Below, piece after piece: positions 16,100-24,917 of a stretch of 64,000 nt of DNA (the stretch's first letter is position 1; each line of letters starts with the position of its first letter). The DNA is taken from NCBI GenBank assembly GCA_025041175.1, contig JAKCFJ010000001.1, positions 124,001 to 188,000 on the forward strand, in the 5' to 3' direction. Under the pieces are notes generated by a model. The model saw only the letters and a list, made by a program, of their open reading frames with translations, ran no database searches and was not told the DNA's origin. The position numbers and the translations under genes were made by a program. The stretch comes from Halobacteriales archaeon YIM A00010. GTDB lineage: Archaea; Halobacteriota; Halobacteria; Halobacteriales; Haloarculaceae.

Positions 16100-17956
16100 T
16101 TAAGGCCCCGCCGGCATCTTTTGACAAATTCCTATTTCTTTGCCGTTTTTCTCTTTCATATCACACCAGTTTTTGGCGTTTCGGTACAGACCATAATATT
16201 CTGTAATCTCACCAGCACCACGAATAGACATAACAAATCCTTTCACTTTTTTCGGGCTTGCACGCTTTCCAAGCATACCGACGAATTTCAGACTGACACC
16301 ACCTTTCACATAGTATTTGACATCGCCCGACGAGAAACCTTTATCGCTGAGTTTGATGAGCTGATCGGGTGTTGGACCTGCTACGATATACTTGCTCTCG
16401 CCATTTTTGAAAATATACTCGAGATCATCGGGCTTGTAGCCCTTATTGCTGAGTTCCTTAACCTGTTTGAGCGAAGGTGAAAGAAGTGTTCCGTCGTTAT
16501 TTTTGACGAAGTAGAGGATCTGGTCACTGGAGAAGTCCCGTTTACTGAGCTCTTCGACCACCTCGAGATCGGCGTTCTTCTTGGCAAGGGTTTCGATCTC
16601 GCCGGTTGTGAATTTATCATTATTTACTAGCCTCTTCATTCGATCATCGGTGTAGCCAATATGCTTTTTTTCTTTCGAAAGATGTCCTATTTCTGTAGCA
16701 GGGTTCTCACTTTTCGATGTCGCTGACCCGGCTGTGTCCCCCCGTTTCACGGAGCCCGGAAAGAGATCTACGATCTGTTGTCTGGGATCCTTGGGGAAAT
16801 GAGTCAAAAATGTATCGTAAATGGGTTGTAGCATCTTCTCCGCTTGGCCGGGATTATACTTTATCCACGTTTTCGTGATGGATCTGAGGTCACTAAGATT
16901 CTCGACAACTTTCCCCGGCGGCAACAGACCCACCGCCTCGATTGCTGCTCCAATCAGATCTCCTTTGAGTAGATTGACCGTGAAATCCCGAATGCCAGCG
17001 AGAGTATCTGCGATGGGATTGAGGACCGACAGCATCGAGCCACCGAGATAGAACGCCGAATTCGACTCCCGTGCCGTGAATCCATCGGGCATTCCTATCT
17101 CTCCAAGGAAGAATCCTATGAGCGTATTCCACGCTTCTTCACCCAGCGATTTCAGGGCATCAAGCGGTTGGTTTGTAACGTACGAAAGCTTCTTCAGGAG
17201 TTCCTCACGGCCCTTCTCCTTGATTCCATTGTAGATATCACCGGTTGTGTCGAGAACCGCCTCACCGCCATCCTGTATAGTGCCTGTTACAGGGTCGTCT
17301 CCCCACGACCAGCCATCGTCGTCATCCTCCTTTTTCTCTTCCGGCGTTGGATTCGGCTGATCGGACTGCCCGGAATCGGAGGAATCAGCCGGCGCCGTCT
17401 CATCACCACTTCCACCGCCGCCGGACACGTCCCGCCCGGAAACGTCGGTGCTCGCGCGGAACGACACCGACTCCAGCAGGTTCTGATCCCCCTCGACGCG
17501 ACGCGTATCGACCTCGATGCTCACGGTCTTGGTTTCCCCGGGCGCGATTTCGATCGCGTTCGCTTCGGTCTCGACCGAGCGTCCACCGACCTCGAACGTC
17601 ACGGCGTCACTGTCGTCGGTCAACCACAGCCCGGTGGATTGGGCACCCTGATTCGTGATCGTGAACACGTCGTTCACGGTCGTCACCGCGTCGGGATTGA
17701 GTCCGCTCCCCGTCGATTCCGACGTGGCCATCTCCGCTAACTCGATGCCCAACCGCCCCTTTTCGTCCTGCTCGGCGTACTTGCCGTTCGGTCCGGACGC
17801 AGGATGCAACCCGATGTACCCCGACGCGTCGCCAGCAACGTTCACGTCCGCGTTTCGAGACACACCCACTCCCGAAAACGCGCCCGTCGCGTAGATCGCG
17901 CTCGTCACGAGACCGAGGGCAACCAGCACGATCGCAAGGCGTCGCATCCGCCTCAT
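16100..17956 (-). CDS. Large secreted modular protein with polymorphic-toxin-like architecture
   Basis: A 618-residue protein in four parts. Residues 1-25 are a signal or anchor helix after RRMRR. Residues ~30-170 match the secreted haloarchaeal DUF1102 type (ADVNVAGDASGYIGLHP, FTITNQGAQSTGLWL). A Ser/Gly/Asp-rich linker runs to ~215. Then comes a helical region with ADTLAGIRDFTVNLLKGD and GAAIEAVGLLPPGKVV, the layout seen before toxin domains in bacterial polymorphic toxins. Residues ~450-570 hold three ~32-residue repeats of the form ELSxKGFSxDDxxYxxK. A short cationic tail with two Cys ends the protein. The 3' half is clearly AT-richer than the 5' half, as if acquired separately. A toxin role is inference. 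Confidence 0.6.
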   Translation of the reverse strand: MRRMRRLAIVLVALGLVTSAIYATGAFSGVGVSRNADVNVAGDASGYIGLHPASGPNGKYAEQDEKGRLGIELAEMATSESTGSGLNPDAVTTVNDVFTITNQGAQSTGLWLTDDSDAVTFEVGGRSVETEANAIEIAPGETKTVSIEVDTRRVEGDQNLLESVSFRASTDVSGRDVSGGGGSGDETAPADSSDSGQSDQPNPTPEEKKEDDDDGWSWGDDPVTGTIQDGGEAVLDTTGDIYNGIKEKGREELLKKLSYVTNQPLDALKSLGEEAWNTLIGFFLGEIGMPDGFTARESNSAFYLGGSMLSVLNPIADTLAGIRDFTVNLLKGDLIGAAIEAVGLLPPGKVVENLSDLRSITKTWIKYNPGQAEKMLQPIYDTFLTHFPKDPRQQIVDLFPGSVKRGDTAGSATSKSENPATEIGHLSKEKKHIGYTDDRMKRLVNNDKFTTGEIETLAKKNADLEVVEELSKRDFSSDQILYFVKNNDGTLLSPSLKQVKELSNKGYKPDDLEYIFKNGESKYIVAGPTPDQLIKLSDKGFSSGDVKYYVKGGVSLKFVGMLGKRASPKKVKGFVMSIRGAGEITEYYGLYRNAKNWCDMKEKNGKEIGICQKMPAGP

Positions 17957-18385
17957 CGCCGCCTGCCTCCCGCGAGACGACTACATCCCTGCAACCGACA
18001 CTGCACGGAACGAGCGAGGGTTCCGCGGAACACCTCCTCAGAATCTACGTAGCCGTCGCCAACCGGACTGCGAGGACCTAACATTGAAACGTATACACAC
18101 CACAACATGCATTCCATACTTAATATTTTCGATGATGAATGTAATCGCACGATTCAGTTATCGCGAATAATCCGAACGAATCCCTGCAAAGCGAACGCCG
18201 AGAGAATTGTATAAGAATAGAACTTTACAACGACCGCAGATATCTGTGACACATCATCCCCTAACGAAAACGGAACACATCAACCGCAGATCTGACGCCA
18301 AAGAGTGATCTCCAACGGACCAAACCGACCGAACCGAACGACGGCTGGTGACCGAACGACTTACCCACCACCGTCGTCTACTGAC
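17957..18385. other. Intergenic region between the modular secreted protein and rnpB
   Basis: This 429-bp stretch holds no convincing gene. It is AT-rich, particularly around 18080-18230, with TATA-like strings (for example GTATAAGAATAG near 18210) that could drive transcripts in either direction. Both flanking genes, the secreted protein on the minus strand and rnpB on the plus strand, would be expressed from here. Confidence 0.5.
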
Positions 18386-18707
18386 CGTGTGGCAGTGGGT
18401 GCCCGGCTTCCGCACGATGCGAGGAAAGTCCCCCCACCGTCCGGGCAGGTGACCGGGTGCAAACCCGGGGCGGGAGACCGTCGGCTCTGGAACAGAAACG
18501 AGACCCCTCCACCGGACCGATGAGGTGTGCGACGCCCGAGGTAACGAGGGCACGTTAACCCACCGAGGATCGATGGTGGAGAACGGATGGAACGGCGAAA
18601 CCCCACCGGTGCAAGCCCGCGACAGAATGGTAGCCCGGACACACGCCGCGGGCGCTCAGCCGAATGCTGGATAGAACAGAAGGGGGCTTACGGCTCACAG
18701 CCACACC
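18386..18707 (+). ncRNA. rnpB: RNase P RNA (archaeal type)
   Basis: The catalytic RNA of RNase P, which matures tRNA 5' ends. The universally conserved core is clear: GCCCGGCTTCCGCA then GAGGAAAGTCC (CR-I, P4 5' side, ~18418-18435), the internal ACAGAA near 18492, CGAAACCCCACC with GTGCAAGC, GCCGAATGCTGG, and ACAGAAGGGGGCTTACGG (CR-V, P4 3' side, ~18676-18693). The 5' GTGTGGC (18387-18393) pairs with the 3' GCCACAC (18700-18706) as helix P1, which sets the ends within a few bases. No gene overlaps it. Confidence 0.95.
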
Positions 18708-18854
18708 ACTTATCGATACTATATTTCCACTCCATACACGTTCGTGGTTAGTGATTTCTAAATAAAATATAATTGCATATCAGATATGAACTGGTTACCG
18801 GTTGAGTAATCATAACCAAAAATGTCTTTTCGTTGGTGTGCGATCGTAGCACAA

Positions 18855-20063
18855 ATGACTCGTCACCTCGTCATTTTCGTCCTCGGCATGGTCGTGCTTG
18901 CCGGCTGTGCCAGCGGTCCGTTCGGGACGAACACGTCGGACTCACAGAACATATCGCCGGAAGAAAACGAAACGGTACAGACGGACGCACAGACACAGAC
19001 ACAGACGCAGACGCAGACGCCATCCGGGCAGTCGAATGAGAACAACAGCCCGGGAACGGAATCCTCGGCGGCGAACGACGAGACAGCGACAACCAATACT
19101 GAATCACCAAACGACTCGGGCGACGGGGCTTCGAACACCGACCAAGACACGACCCCGTCCAGTGAGAACCCGTGGGGTGAACGGACGCTGACGGTCGCGA
19201 TCCGGAACGGTCAGGGCAACGACCGCGAGCTCGGACCGGTCGTCGAGGACGCGTTGGCGTACTGGGAGCAGAACAGTCAGCAGTACGCGGGGTACCAGAT
19301 CGATTACACCCTCGAGGAGAACGCCCAGAACCCGGACATCGTCGTTTCGCTCGTGTCGTCCATCGACGAGTGTGGCGTCAATGAGCAGGTTCAGGGCTGT
19401 GCTCCCTACGTCACCGAACCAACCGACGTCGATCGGCCCGTGAACGTGCAGATCCAGAGCGGGTACACCGATGACTCGACACGACAGCTCATCATCCACG
19501 AACTCGGACACACCCTCGGCTTGGATCACGACGACGAACCGAACGGGATCATGGCCGCAGAATCCGATCTGACCACGCGTCCCCAACCCAACGTGACCGA
19601 GCGCGCGCTACCGTGGGATCACTCCACGCTCACTGTTGCTGTCGATGAGTCGAATATTCCCCCACAAAAGCGCAACGCCGTCAACAACCAGATCGATAGA
19701 GCGCTCGATTACTACGAGCGTGGGGCCGACGGAACGGTTCCCGGTCGGGTCTCGTTCGAGCGTGTGTCCGATCCGAAATCCGCCGACATCCGGATCAAGT
19801 TCGCGGAGGACTCGCCGTGTTCGAGTCTCAACACCGGATCGTGCAGCATCCCCTCCGGCTACGATCCTGACGACGACGGTGCGCTCGAACAGTACCACCA
19901 CGTCAGAATCGTGCTCACCGATCTCGACACCAACACCGTCGCGTGGCACGTCGGCAACCGGCTCGGGGAGGACGTGTTTGGGTTCGACGAGGTGAACGAC
20001 TTCCCGTACCCGCTCCGGAGCAACACGCCACAAGACGAGCGAAACACTCGCTGGTGGGAGTAG
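18855..20063 (+). CDS. Matrixin-like lipoprotein with duplicated, degenerate second domain
   Basis: A 402-residue lipoprotein: signal helix with lipobox VVLAGC, a Gln/Thr repeat linker (QTQTQTQTQTQT, encoded by near-perfect 6-bp repeats at ~18988-19022), then a metzincin domain with HELGHTLGLDHD (the HExxHxxGxxH zinc site) and GIMA as Met-turn. The region from WDHSTLTVAVDES to the end repeats the same fold (LTVAI/LTVAV, DALAYWEQ/RALDYYER, SADIRIKF, WHVGNRLGEDVFGFD) but has lost the zinc ligands. It is probably a surface peptidase. An in-frame ATG 33 bp upstream (18822) is an alternative start. Confidence 0.8.
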   Translation: MTRHLVIFVLGMVVLAGCASGPFGTNTSDSQNISPEENETVQTDAQTQTQTQTQTPSGQSNENNSPGTESSAANDETATTNTESPNDSGDGASNTDQDTTPSSENPWGERTLTVAIRNGQGNDRELGPVVEDALAYWEQNSQQYAGYQIDYTLEENAQNPDIVVSLVSSIDECGVNEQVQGCAPYVTEPTDVDRPVNVQIQSGYTDDSTRQLIIHELGHTLGLDHDDEPNGIMAAESDLTTRPQPNVTERALPWDHSTLTVAVDESNIPPQKRNAVNNQIDRALDYYERGADGTVPGRVSFERVSDPKSADIRIKFAEDSPCSSLNTGSCSIPSGYDPDDDGALEQYHHVRIVLTDLDTNTVAWHVGNRLGEDVFGFDEVNDFPYPLRSNTPQDERNTRWWE

Positions 20064-20153
20064 AACGACTGTCGAACGTCTCGCCTACATTCGTGCACGA
20101 TCGTATCACTGTCAGTCGGAACATTTAGGGCCGAATGCTTTGAATTCGTCCTC

Positions 20154-20720
20154 GTGACCGCGGAGTTGCTCGACCCGGCGTCCACCCTGTTTCCCCTCCT
20201 GTTGGAGGACGGGTCGGGACTAAAACGCGCGGTCAAGCACGCGGTCGGCCCGTTGGGACTGGTGATCGTCTTCGTCTACTCGTTTCTCATCGCTGTTGTG
20301 CTCCCGTTTCCAAGCGAAATTGTGCTCGTTGCGCCGCTGAATCTCGCTGTTCCCGAGTGGGTGACGACGGCTCTCATCATCACTGTGAGCGGCGCTGGAA
20401 AGGCGCTCGGAAGCGTCCTCGCGCTCAGCATCGGCGACAAAGCGATCCACTCCGGACCAGTGATGCGAGCGCTCGATCGCGTAGGAATCGACGTCGTCAG
20501 CATGTCCCAACGCAAAACGGTCCAGATCGCCCAACGGTACGGCTATCTCGGACTGGCCGCCGTGCTCTGTGTCCCCGGATTTCCCGATACCCTCTCGATC
20601 TACGCGTTCACCGTGATCGAGCGGGATTATCTCAAGTTCGCCGTGGCGACGTTCCTCGGGAGCGTCGGCCGGCTGATCATCTGGCTCGCCGGCGTCGAGA
20701 TCGTCTTTCTGTTCTTTTGA
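20154..20720 (+). CDS. VTT-domain (DedA/YqaA-type) membrane protein
   Basis: A 188-residue membrane protein beginning with GTG. It has the VTT layout: a first hydrophobic pair (FVYSFLIAVVLPFPSEIVL) with the conserved Pro-Ser-Glu re-entrant motif, a glycine-rich VSGAGKALGSVLAL helix, YGYLGLAAVLCVPGFPDTLSI, and a final FLGSVGRLIIWLAG segment. Relatives are thought to move lipids or ions across membranes. The 90-bp gap before it carries no other gene. Confidence 0.75.
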   Translation: MTAELLDPASTLFPLLLEDGSGLKRAVKHAVGPLGLVIVFVYSFLIAVVLPFPSEIVLVAPLNLAVPEWVTTALIITVSGAGKALGSVLALSIGDKAIHSGPVMRALDRVGIDVVSMSQRKTVQIAQRYGYLGLAAVLCVPGFPDTLSIYAFTVIERDYLKFAVATFLGSVGRLIIWLAGVEIVFLFF

Positions 20721-20751
20721 TTGACTCTGCTCCCTGCCGAAGCCTTTTATA

Positions 20752-20928
20752 TCAGGACGACCGACGAGGAATCGTGACAGTCACGGCACGACGGTTCACG
20801 TTCGACTTTTCGATGCGCGTGTAGCCGGTGCCGTGTCGATGGAGCCAGCCACGTTCCGTACAGCTCTCGAGTGAACGGGTGGTGAACTCGACGCGTTTCG
20901 TTTTGGTATCGACGCTACACAGCGACAT
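20752..20928 (-). CDS. Small basic protein (58 aa), unknown
   Basis: A 58-codon minus-strand frame in the 321-bp gap between the VTT protein and metG starts MSLCSVDTKTKRVEF and contains ERGWLHRHGTGYTR, ending in IPRRSS. Third codon positions are GC-rich as in real genes here, but the product is unusually basic for a haloarchaeon and I know no relative. It may be a genuine short gene or chance. The rest of the gap shows nothing further apart from the metG promoter region. Confidence 0.35.
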   Translation of the reverse strand: MSLCSVDTKTKRVEFTTRSLESCTERGWLHRHGTGYTRIEKSNVNRRAVTVTIPRRSS

Positions 20929-21041
20929 CCGATTCGATCACGCATGAGAACTGATCAGTTTCGACAGCAGGACAACGATAGACAGAACCGATTCGAAGCA
21001 AGAATATCGGCGGTTTTACAGCGTTTGGAGTTGCACACCGT

Positions 21042-23093
21042 ATGAACCAGCACCATGAGCCGTTTCCGACGGACCGACCGGCGGTCGTGACGTGTGGACT
21101 CCCCTACGCCAACGGTGATCTCCACATCGGGCACCTGCGCGGCAACCTCAGCGCGGACGTGTTCGCTCGCGCACTCGAAAAACTCGGACAGCAGACGGTG
21201 TACGTGTGTGGATCGGACATGCACGGGACTCCGATTGCCGTCGAGGCCGAAAAGCACGACGTTCCGCCCGAGGAGTTCGCGCTCCGGTACCACGAGCAGT
21301 ACCGAGAGACCTTCGAGCGGTTCGGCATCGATTTCGACAACTACGGTCACACCCACGAGCCGACGAACATCGAACTCACCCAGGAGATCGTTCGCACGCT
21401 CGAGGAGGAGGGGTACGTCGTCGAGAAGCCGATCCAGGTCGCGTGGGACCCGATCGAGGACCAGCCGCTACCCGACCGGTACGTCGAGGGAACGTGTCCG
21501 TACTGTGGGGAGACGGCTCGCGGCGACGAGTGCGACGAGGGGTGTGGACGCCACCTCGAACCCGGCGAGATCGAGGAGCCAACGAGCGTCATCACGGGCA
21601 ACCCGGCGGAGTATCGCACCCGCGAACACGAGTTCTTCCGGCTCTCGGAGCTACAGGAGTATCTCCAAGCGTTCATCGATCGGCTCGAAGGCACTGACAA
21701 CGCGAAACGCCAGCCCCGCGAGTGGATCGAGGGTGAACTCAAAGACTGGTGCATCACCCGCGATCTCGACTGGGGCATCGACTACCCCGACGAGGAGACC
21801 GATCTCGTGTTGTACGTTTGGGTGGATGCTCCGATCGAATACGTCGCCGCCACCAAGGCGTACACCGAGTGTGTCGGCGCGGACGCGTACGACTGGGAGC
21901 GCGTCTGGAAGGACGACGGCGAGATCGTTCACGTCATCGGACCAGACATCATCCAACACCACTCCGTCTTCTGGCCCGCGATGCTCCGTGCCGCGGGATA
22001 CACCGAGCCGCGTGCGGTGATGGCCTCGGGGTTCGTCACGCTGAACGGTGCCGGCTTCTCCACGAGCCGCAACCGGGCTGTGTGGGCGCGCGAGTATCTC
22101 GACGAGGGGTTCGATCCCGACCTCCTTCGGTACTACATCACGACCCACAGCGGCCTCCAGCAGGATCTGGATTTCTCGTGGGATCGGTTCCAAGAGCGCG
22201 TGAACAGCGAGCTCGTCGGAACGCTCGGAAACTTCCTCTATCGCTCTCTGTTGTTCGCCCACCGGAACTACGAGGGAACGCCCGACACACCGTGTCCCCA
22301 ACCGGTCACCGAGCGCATCGAAACGGCGCTCCAGGCGTTCGAAGCGGCGGTGAACGACTACTCCGTCCGGGGAATCGGATCTGTCCCCGTCGAACTCGCC
22401 CGCTTTGGCAACGAGTACATCCAGCGCAACGAGCCGTGGAAGCTCACCGACGAGGATCCCGACCGGGCCGCGGCGGTCATCCGTGGCTGTGTCCAGCTGG
22501 CGAAAGCGATCGCCGTGCTTCTCGAACCGACCGCTCCGGGAGCCGCAGCACGGCTCTGGTCGCAGCTGAACGAGGACGGAAGCGTACACGACGCCACGCT
22601 CGAAACCGCGCTCGCCGCGCCGACGGCGCGGTTCGAGGAGCCGACCGAGCTGTTCGAGCCGATCGAGGACGAGCGGGTCGAAACGCTCGCCCAACGGCTC
22701 GACGACCGACAAGCACAGCCCGAAGATGGGGGCGACGGCATCGACGCCGAGACGGCGCTCGAACCACCCGCCGACGAACGGATCAACTTCGAGGAGTTTC
22801 AGGCGCTCGATCTCCGGGTCGGTCGCATCACGGCGGCAGAACCGATCGAGGGGGCGGACAAGCTCCTGGAGCTCGCTGTCGACATCGGCCACGAGACGCG
22901 CCAGGTTGTCGCCGGGCTCCGGCAGCTCCACGACGTCGAGGACCTCCCCGGGACGCGCGTCGTGCTGCTGGCCAACCTGGAGAAAGCCGAACTGTTCGGC
23001 GTCGAGAGCGACGGGATGGTGCTGGCTGCCGGCGAACAGGCGGATCTCCTCACTACCCACGGCGAGACACCGCCGGGTACGACGATCAAGTAG
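21042..23093 (+). CDS. metG: Methionyl-tRNA synthetase
   Basis: A 683-residue class I synthetase. LPYANGDLHIGHLRGN carries the HIGH motif, CPYCGETARGDECDEGC gives the zinc knuckles (~residues 148-165), and the KMSKS position reads FSTSRN, the variant usual in archaea. The anticodon-binding helical domain follows. After a charged linker at ~550-590 the C-terminal EMAPII/Trbp111-like tRNA-binding domain is fused (FQALDLRVGRITAAEP, DLLTTHGETPPGTTIK). A TATA-like TTTTACA lies about 27 nt before the ATG. Two different palindromic repeats follow the gene. Confidence 0.97.
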   Translation: MNQHHEPFPTDRPAVVTCGLPYANGDLHIGHLRGNLSADVFARALEKLGQQTVYVCGSDMHGTPIAVEAEKHDVPPEEFALRYHEQYRETFERFGIDFDNYGHTHEPTNIELTQEIVRTLEEEGYVVEKPIQVAWDPIEDQPLPDRYVEGTCPYCGETARGDECDEGCGRHLEPGEIEEPTSVITGNPAEYRTREHEFFRLSELQEYLQAFIDRLEGTDNAKRQPREWIEGELKDWCITRDLDWGIDYPDEETDLVLYVWVDAPIEYVAATKAYTECVGADAYDWERVWKDDGEIVHVIGPDIIQHHSVFWPAMLRAAGYTEPRAVMASGFVTLNGAGFSTSRNRAVWAREYLDEGFDPDLLRYYITTHSGLQQDLDFSWDRFQERVNSELVGTLGNFLYRSLLFAHRNYEGTPDTPCPQPVTERIETALQAFEAAVNDYSVRGIGSVPVELARFGNEYIQRNEPWKLTDEDPDRAAAVIRGCVQLAKAIAVLLEPTAPGAAARLWSQLNEDGSVHDATLETALAAPTARFEEPTELFEPIEDERVETLAQRLDDRQAQPEDGGDGIDAETALEPPADERINFEEFQALDLRVGRITAAEPIEGADKLLELAVDIGHETRQVVAGLRQLHDVEDLPGTRVVLLANLEKAELFGVESDGMVLAAGEQADLLTTHGETPPGTTIK

Positions 23094-23124
23094 CCACGAA
23101 GGGTGCGTTCGACCTCACGCTCTC

Positions 23125-23234
23125 ATAGGGGCTGTTGTGATTCCGTACCGCTGTGGCGACACAGAACGGTTCGTGAACCCCCAGAGCAGTTGTCAGTCAA
23201 CGTCCGTGCCGAACATACTCACAACAGTCCCTAT
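23125..23234 (+). repeat. Inverted-repeat element family 2, copy E (110 bp)
   Basis: The element is bounded by ATAGGGGCTGTTGTGA and CACAACAGTCCCTAT. It matches, in reverse orientation, the 110-bp element at 53452-53561 with only scattered differences, including the shared CGCTGTGGCGACACAGAACG core. It has no coding capacity. Size and termini suit a non-autonomous miniature transposable element; no matching transposase is in the window. Confidence 0.85.
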
Positions 23235-23250
23235 CAGCGCTGTGTGGTCA

Positions 23251-23345
23251 TACTGTCGGACAGCGGTGATTGCGTATCGGCTGCTGGTGATCCGTCAGAC
23301 AGCAGCTGGCTCGTCCGTCGCACTCCGTCCGCAGGTCCGACAGTA
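23251..23345 (+). repeat. Palindromic repeat family 1, copy C (95 bp)
   Basis: Ends TACTGTCGGAC and GTCCGACAGTA form a perfect inverted repeat. The inner CTGCTG and CAGCAG blocks can pair as a second arm. It lies 16 bp after the unrelated family 2 element, so two repeat families are clustered downstream of metG. Confidence 0.9.
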
Positions 23346-23399
23346 TCAGTCCGGTCGCCGTTCGGTACCCACTTATGAGACCGGACAGTACGCCCCGGT

Positions 23400-23585
23400 A
23401 TGGATGACGAACGGGAGTATCGGTTCGCCGTCGACGAGGTCGGCGAAGACGAGCCCGATCCCATCGAAACCCTCCGGTCTGCGGATCCTGAGCCTGGTTC
23501 CCCGTCGATCGAAGGCGCGCTTTTCGTCGCGCTCGGCGCGCTCGTGACGACCGGAGCGTTGCTGATGATGGTTGGTGTCGTCTGA
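23400..23585 (+). CDS. Small single-helix membrane protein (DUF7312-like)
   Basis: A 61-residue protein: 40 acidic residues (DEREYRFAVDEVGEDEPDP) followed by one C-terminal membrane helix (ALFVALGALVTTGALLMMVGVV). This tail-anchored layout is common among small haloarchaeal proteins. It is 44 bp upstream of the NfeD gene on the same strand and may share its transcript. Function unknown. Confidence 0.65.
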   Translation: MDDEREYRFAVDEVGEDEPDPIETLRSADPEPGSPSIEGALFVALGALVTTGALLMMVGVV

Positions 23586-23629
23586 TCATTCCCCGAAGGG
23601 TTAACATATCGACAGACCAAACTCCACGC

Positions 23630-24205
23630 ATGGAGGCGATCGTCTTACAACCCGTTGTCGAGGGGGTTTCACTTACGTTGCCGATGTTGCTGTTGCTCGC
23701 CGGTGCCGGGCTCCTGATAGCCGAAGCGCTCGCGCCCGGCGCTCACTTCATCGTCATTGGAATCGCCCTATTGGCCGCTGGACTCGTCGGGATCGCGCTG
23801 AGCGGGATCGTTGCGATGGTTCCCATGCTGATCGGGATGGCGCTCACCGTCCTGATTGCGGGGGGGCTGTCGCTGTATCTCTACCAGGAGATGGACCTTT
23901 ACGGCGGGAAGGGAAGCGGCCGCACGAGCGATTCGGACGCGCTCAAAGGGAAAACAGGTCGCGTCACCAAACACGTTACTTCTTCGAATGGTGAGGTGAA
24001 ACTCGACAACGGCGGCTTCAATCCACACTACCAGGCCCGAACGCTCGGCGGTGAGATCCCACCCGGTGAGGAGATCATCGTCATCGATCCCGGCGGTGGA
24101 AACGTCATCACCGTCGAAGCACTCTCGGTCATCGAAGACGAGATCGACCGGGAACTCGATCTCGAATCCAGAAACGAGGAGCGCGAGACTGATACTGCCT
24201 CGTAG
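23630..24205 (+). CDS. NfeD-family membrane protein
   Basis: A 191-residue protein with three to four hydrophobic helices at residues ~15-85 (LPMLLLLAGAGLLIAEALAPG is typical of NfeD) and a C-terminal OB-fold domain (LKGKTGRVTKHV, GEEIIVIDPGGGNVITVEAL). NfeD proteins pair with SPFH/stomatin proteins in membrane microdomains, and an SPFH gene plus a decayed SPFH copy follow directly, so the module is conserved here. It lacks the N-terminal protease domain of long NfeD proteins. Confidence 0.85.
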   Translation: MEAIVLQPVVEGVSLTLPMLLLLAGAGLLIAEALAPGAHFIVIGIALLAAGLVGIALSGIVAMVPMLIGMALTVLIAGGLSLYLYQEMDLYGGKGSGRTSDSDALKGKTGRVTKHVTSSNGEVKLDNGGFNPHYQARTLGGEIPPGEEIIVIDPGGGNVITVEALSVIEDEIDRELDLESRNEERETDTAS

Positions 24206-24269
24206 CTGGGTAGACGGAAACTGACGCAATCAGCAACTTTTTGGTCCGATTACGATGATATGCTGTTTG

Positions 24270-24790
24270 ATGACATTCTTATTACAAGATTTGGGGCTAT
24301 CGCCGTTCGGCTGGTTGCTTTTGGTCGTGCTCCTCGTTACGGCGTGGTCTTCCATCGAGATCGTTCCCGAACACGAAAAACGGGTGCTCACGCTGTTTGG
24401 TCGGTACCGGAAGCTGTTGGAACCGGGGATCAACGTCGTTCCGCCGTTCGTGTCGATCGCGCATCCGATCGACACGCGAACCAAAACGATCGAGGTTCCA
24501 CGGCAGCAAGCCCGCACGACGGACGGGATCGCCGTCACGGTGGCTGCGGTCGTCGAATGCACGGTAGTGGACGCTGAGAAGACGTTTCTCGAGGTCGAAA
24601 ACCACGAGCGTGCTGTGAAAACATATCATAAGTGTCCGTACGAGCAGTGATCGGAAAGATGGATCACAACAGTGTGATAAGCCACTATGGAAGGCTCGAC
24701 CGGCGTTTCCGACAGGAACTCGATGAAATGACCGACGAGTGGGGCGTGCGCGTCGAGAACGCCGAGACACACGAGGTGAACACCCAGTGA
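24270..24790 (+). pseudogene. Decayed SPFH/stomatin-like gene
   Basis: The first 380 bp encode a normal SPFH start: one membrane helix, IEIVPEHEKRVLTLFGRYRK, LLEPGINVVPPFVS and AEKTFLEVENHERAV, closely matching the intact gene 0.65 kb downstream. The frame then breaks into HKCPYEQ and a stop at 24650. From ~24710 another frame resumes the same family (ELDEMTDEWGVRVENAETHEV) and stops at 24790. About 20-30 codons around the oligomerisation region and everything after are lost. A truncated 126-residue product could still be made. Confidence 0.8.
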
Positions 24791-24917
24791 CGTTCATCGG
24801 ACCGAGACCGGTCCCCTCCGACTGTTCCGTTCGATGGGTTCACAGAACAAAAACCAATCACGATCAATTCATTTTATAACGGAAACACTTTTAGTGCCAC
24901 TATCCCAATCTCCTCGC

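Noticed and set aside
18988-19022. Short tandem CAGACR repeats considered as a CRISPR-like or regulatory array.
   Set aside because: They encode a Gln-Thr linker in a lipoprotein and have no spacers.
21651-23060. A 469-codon minus-strand frame opposite metG.
   Set aside because: Antisense shadow of the conserved synthetase.
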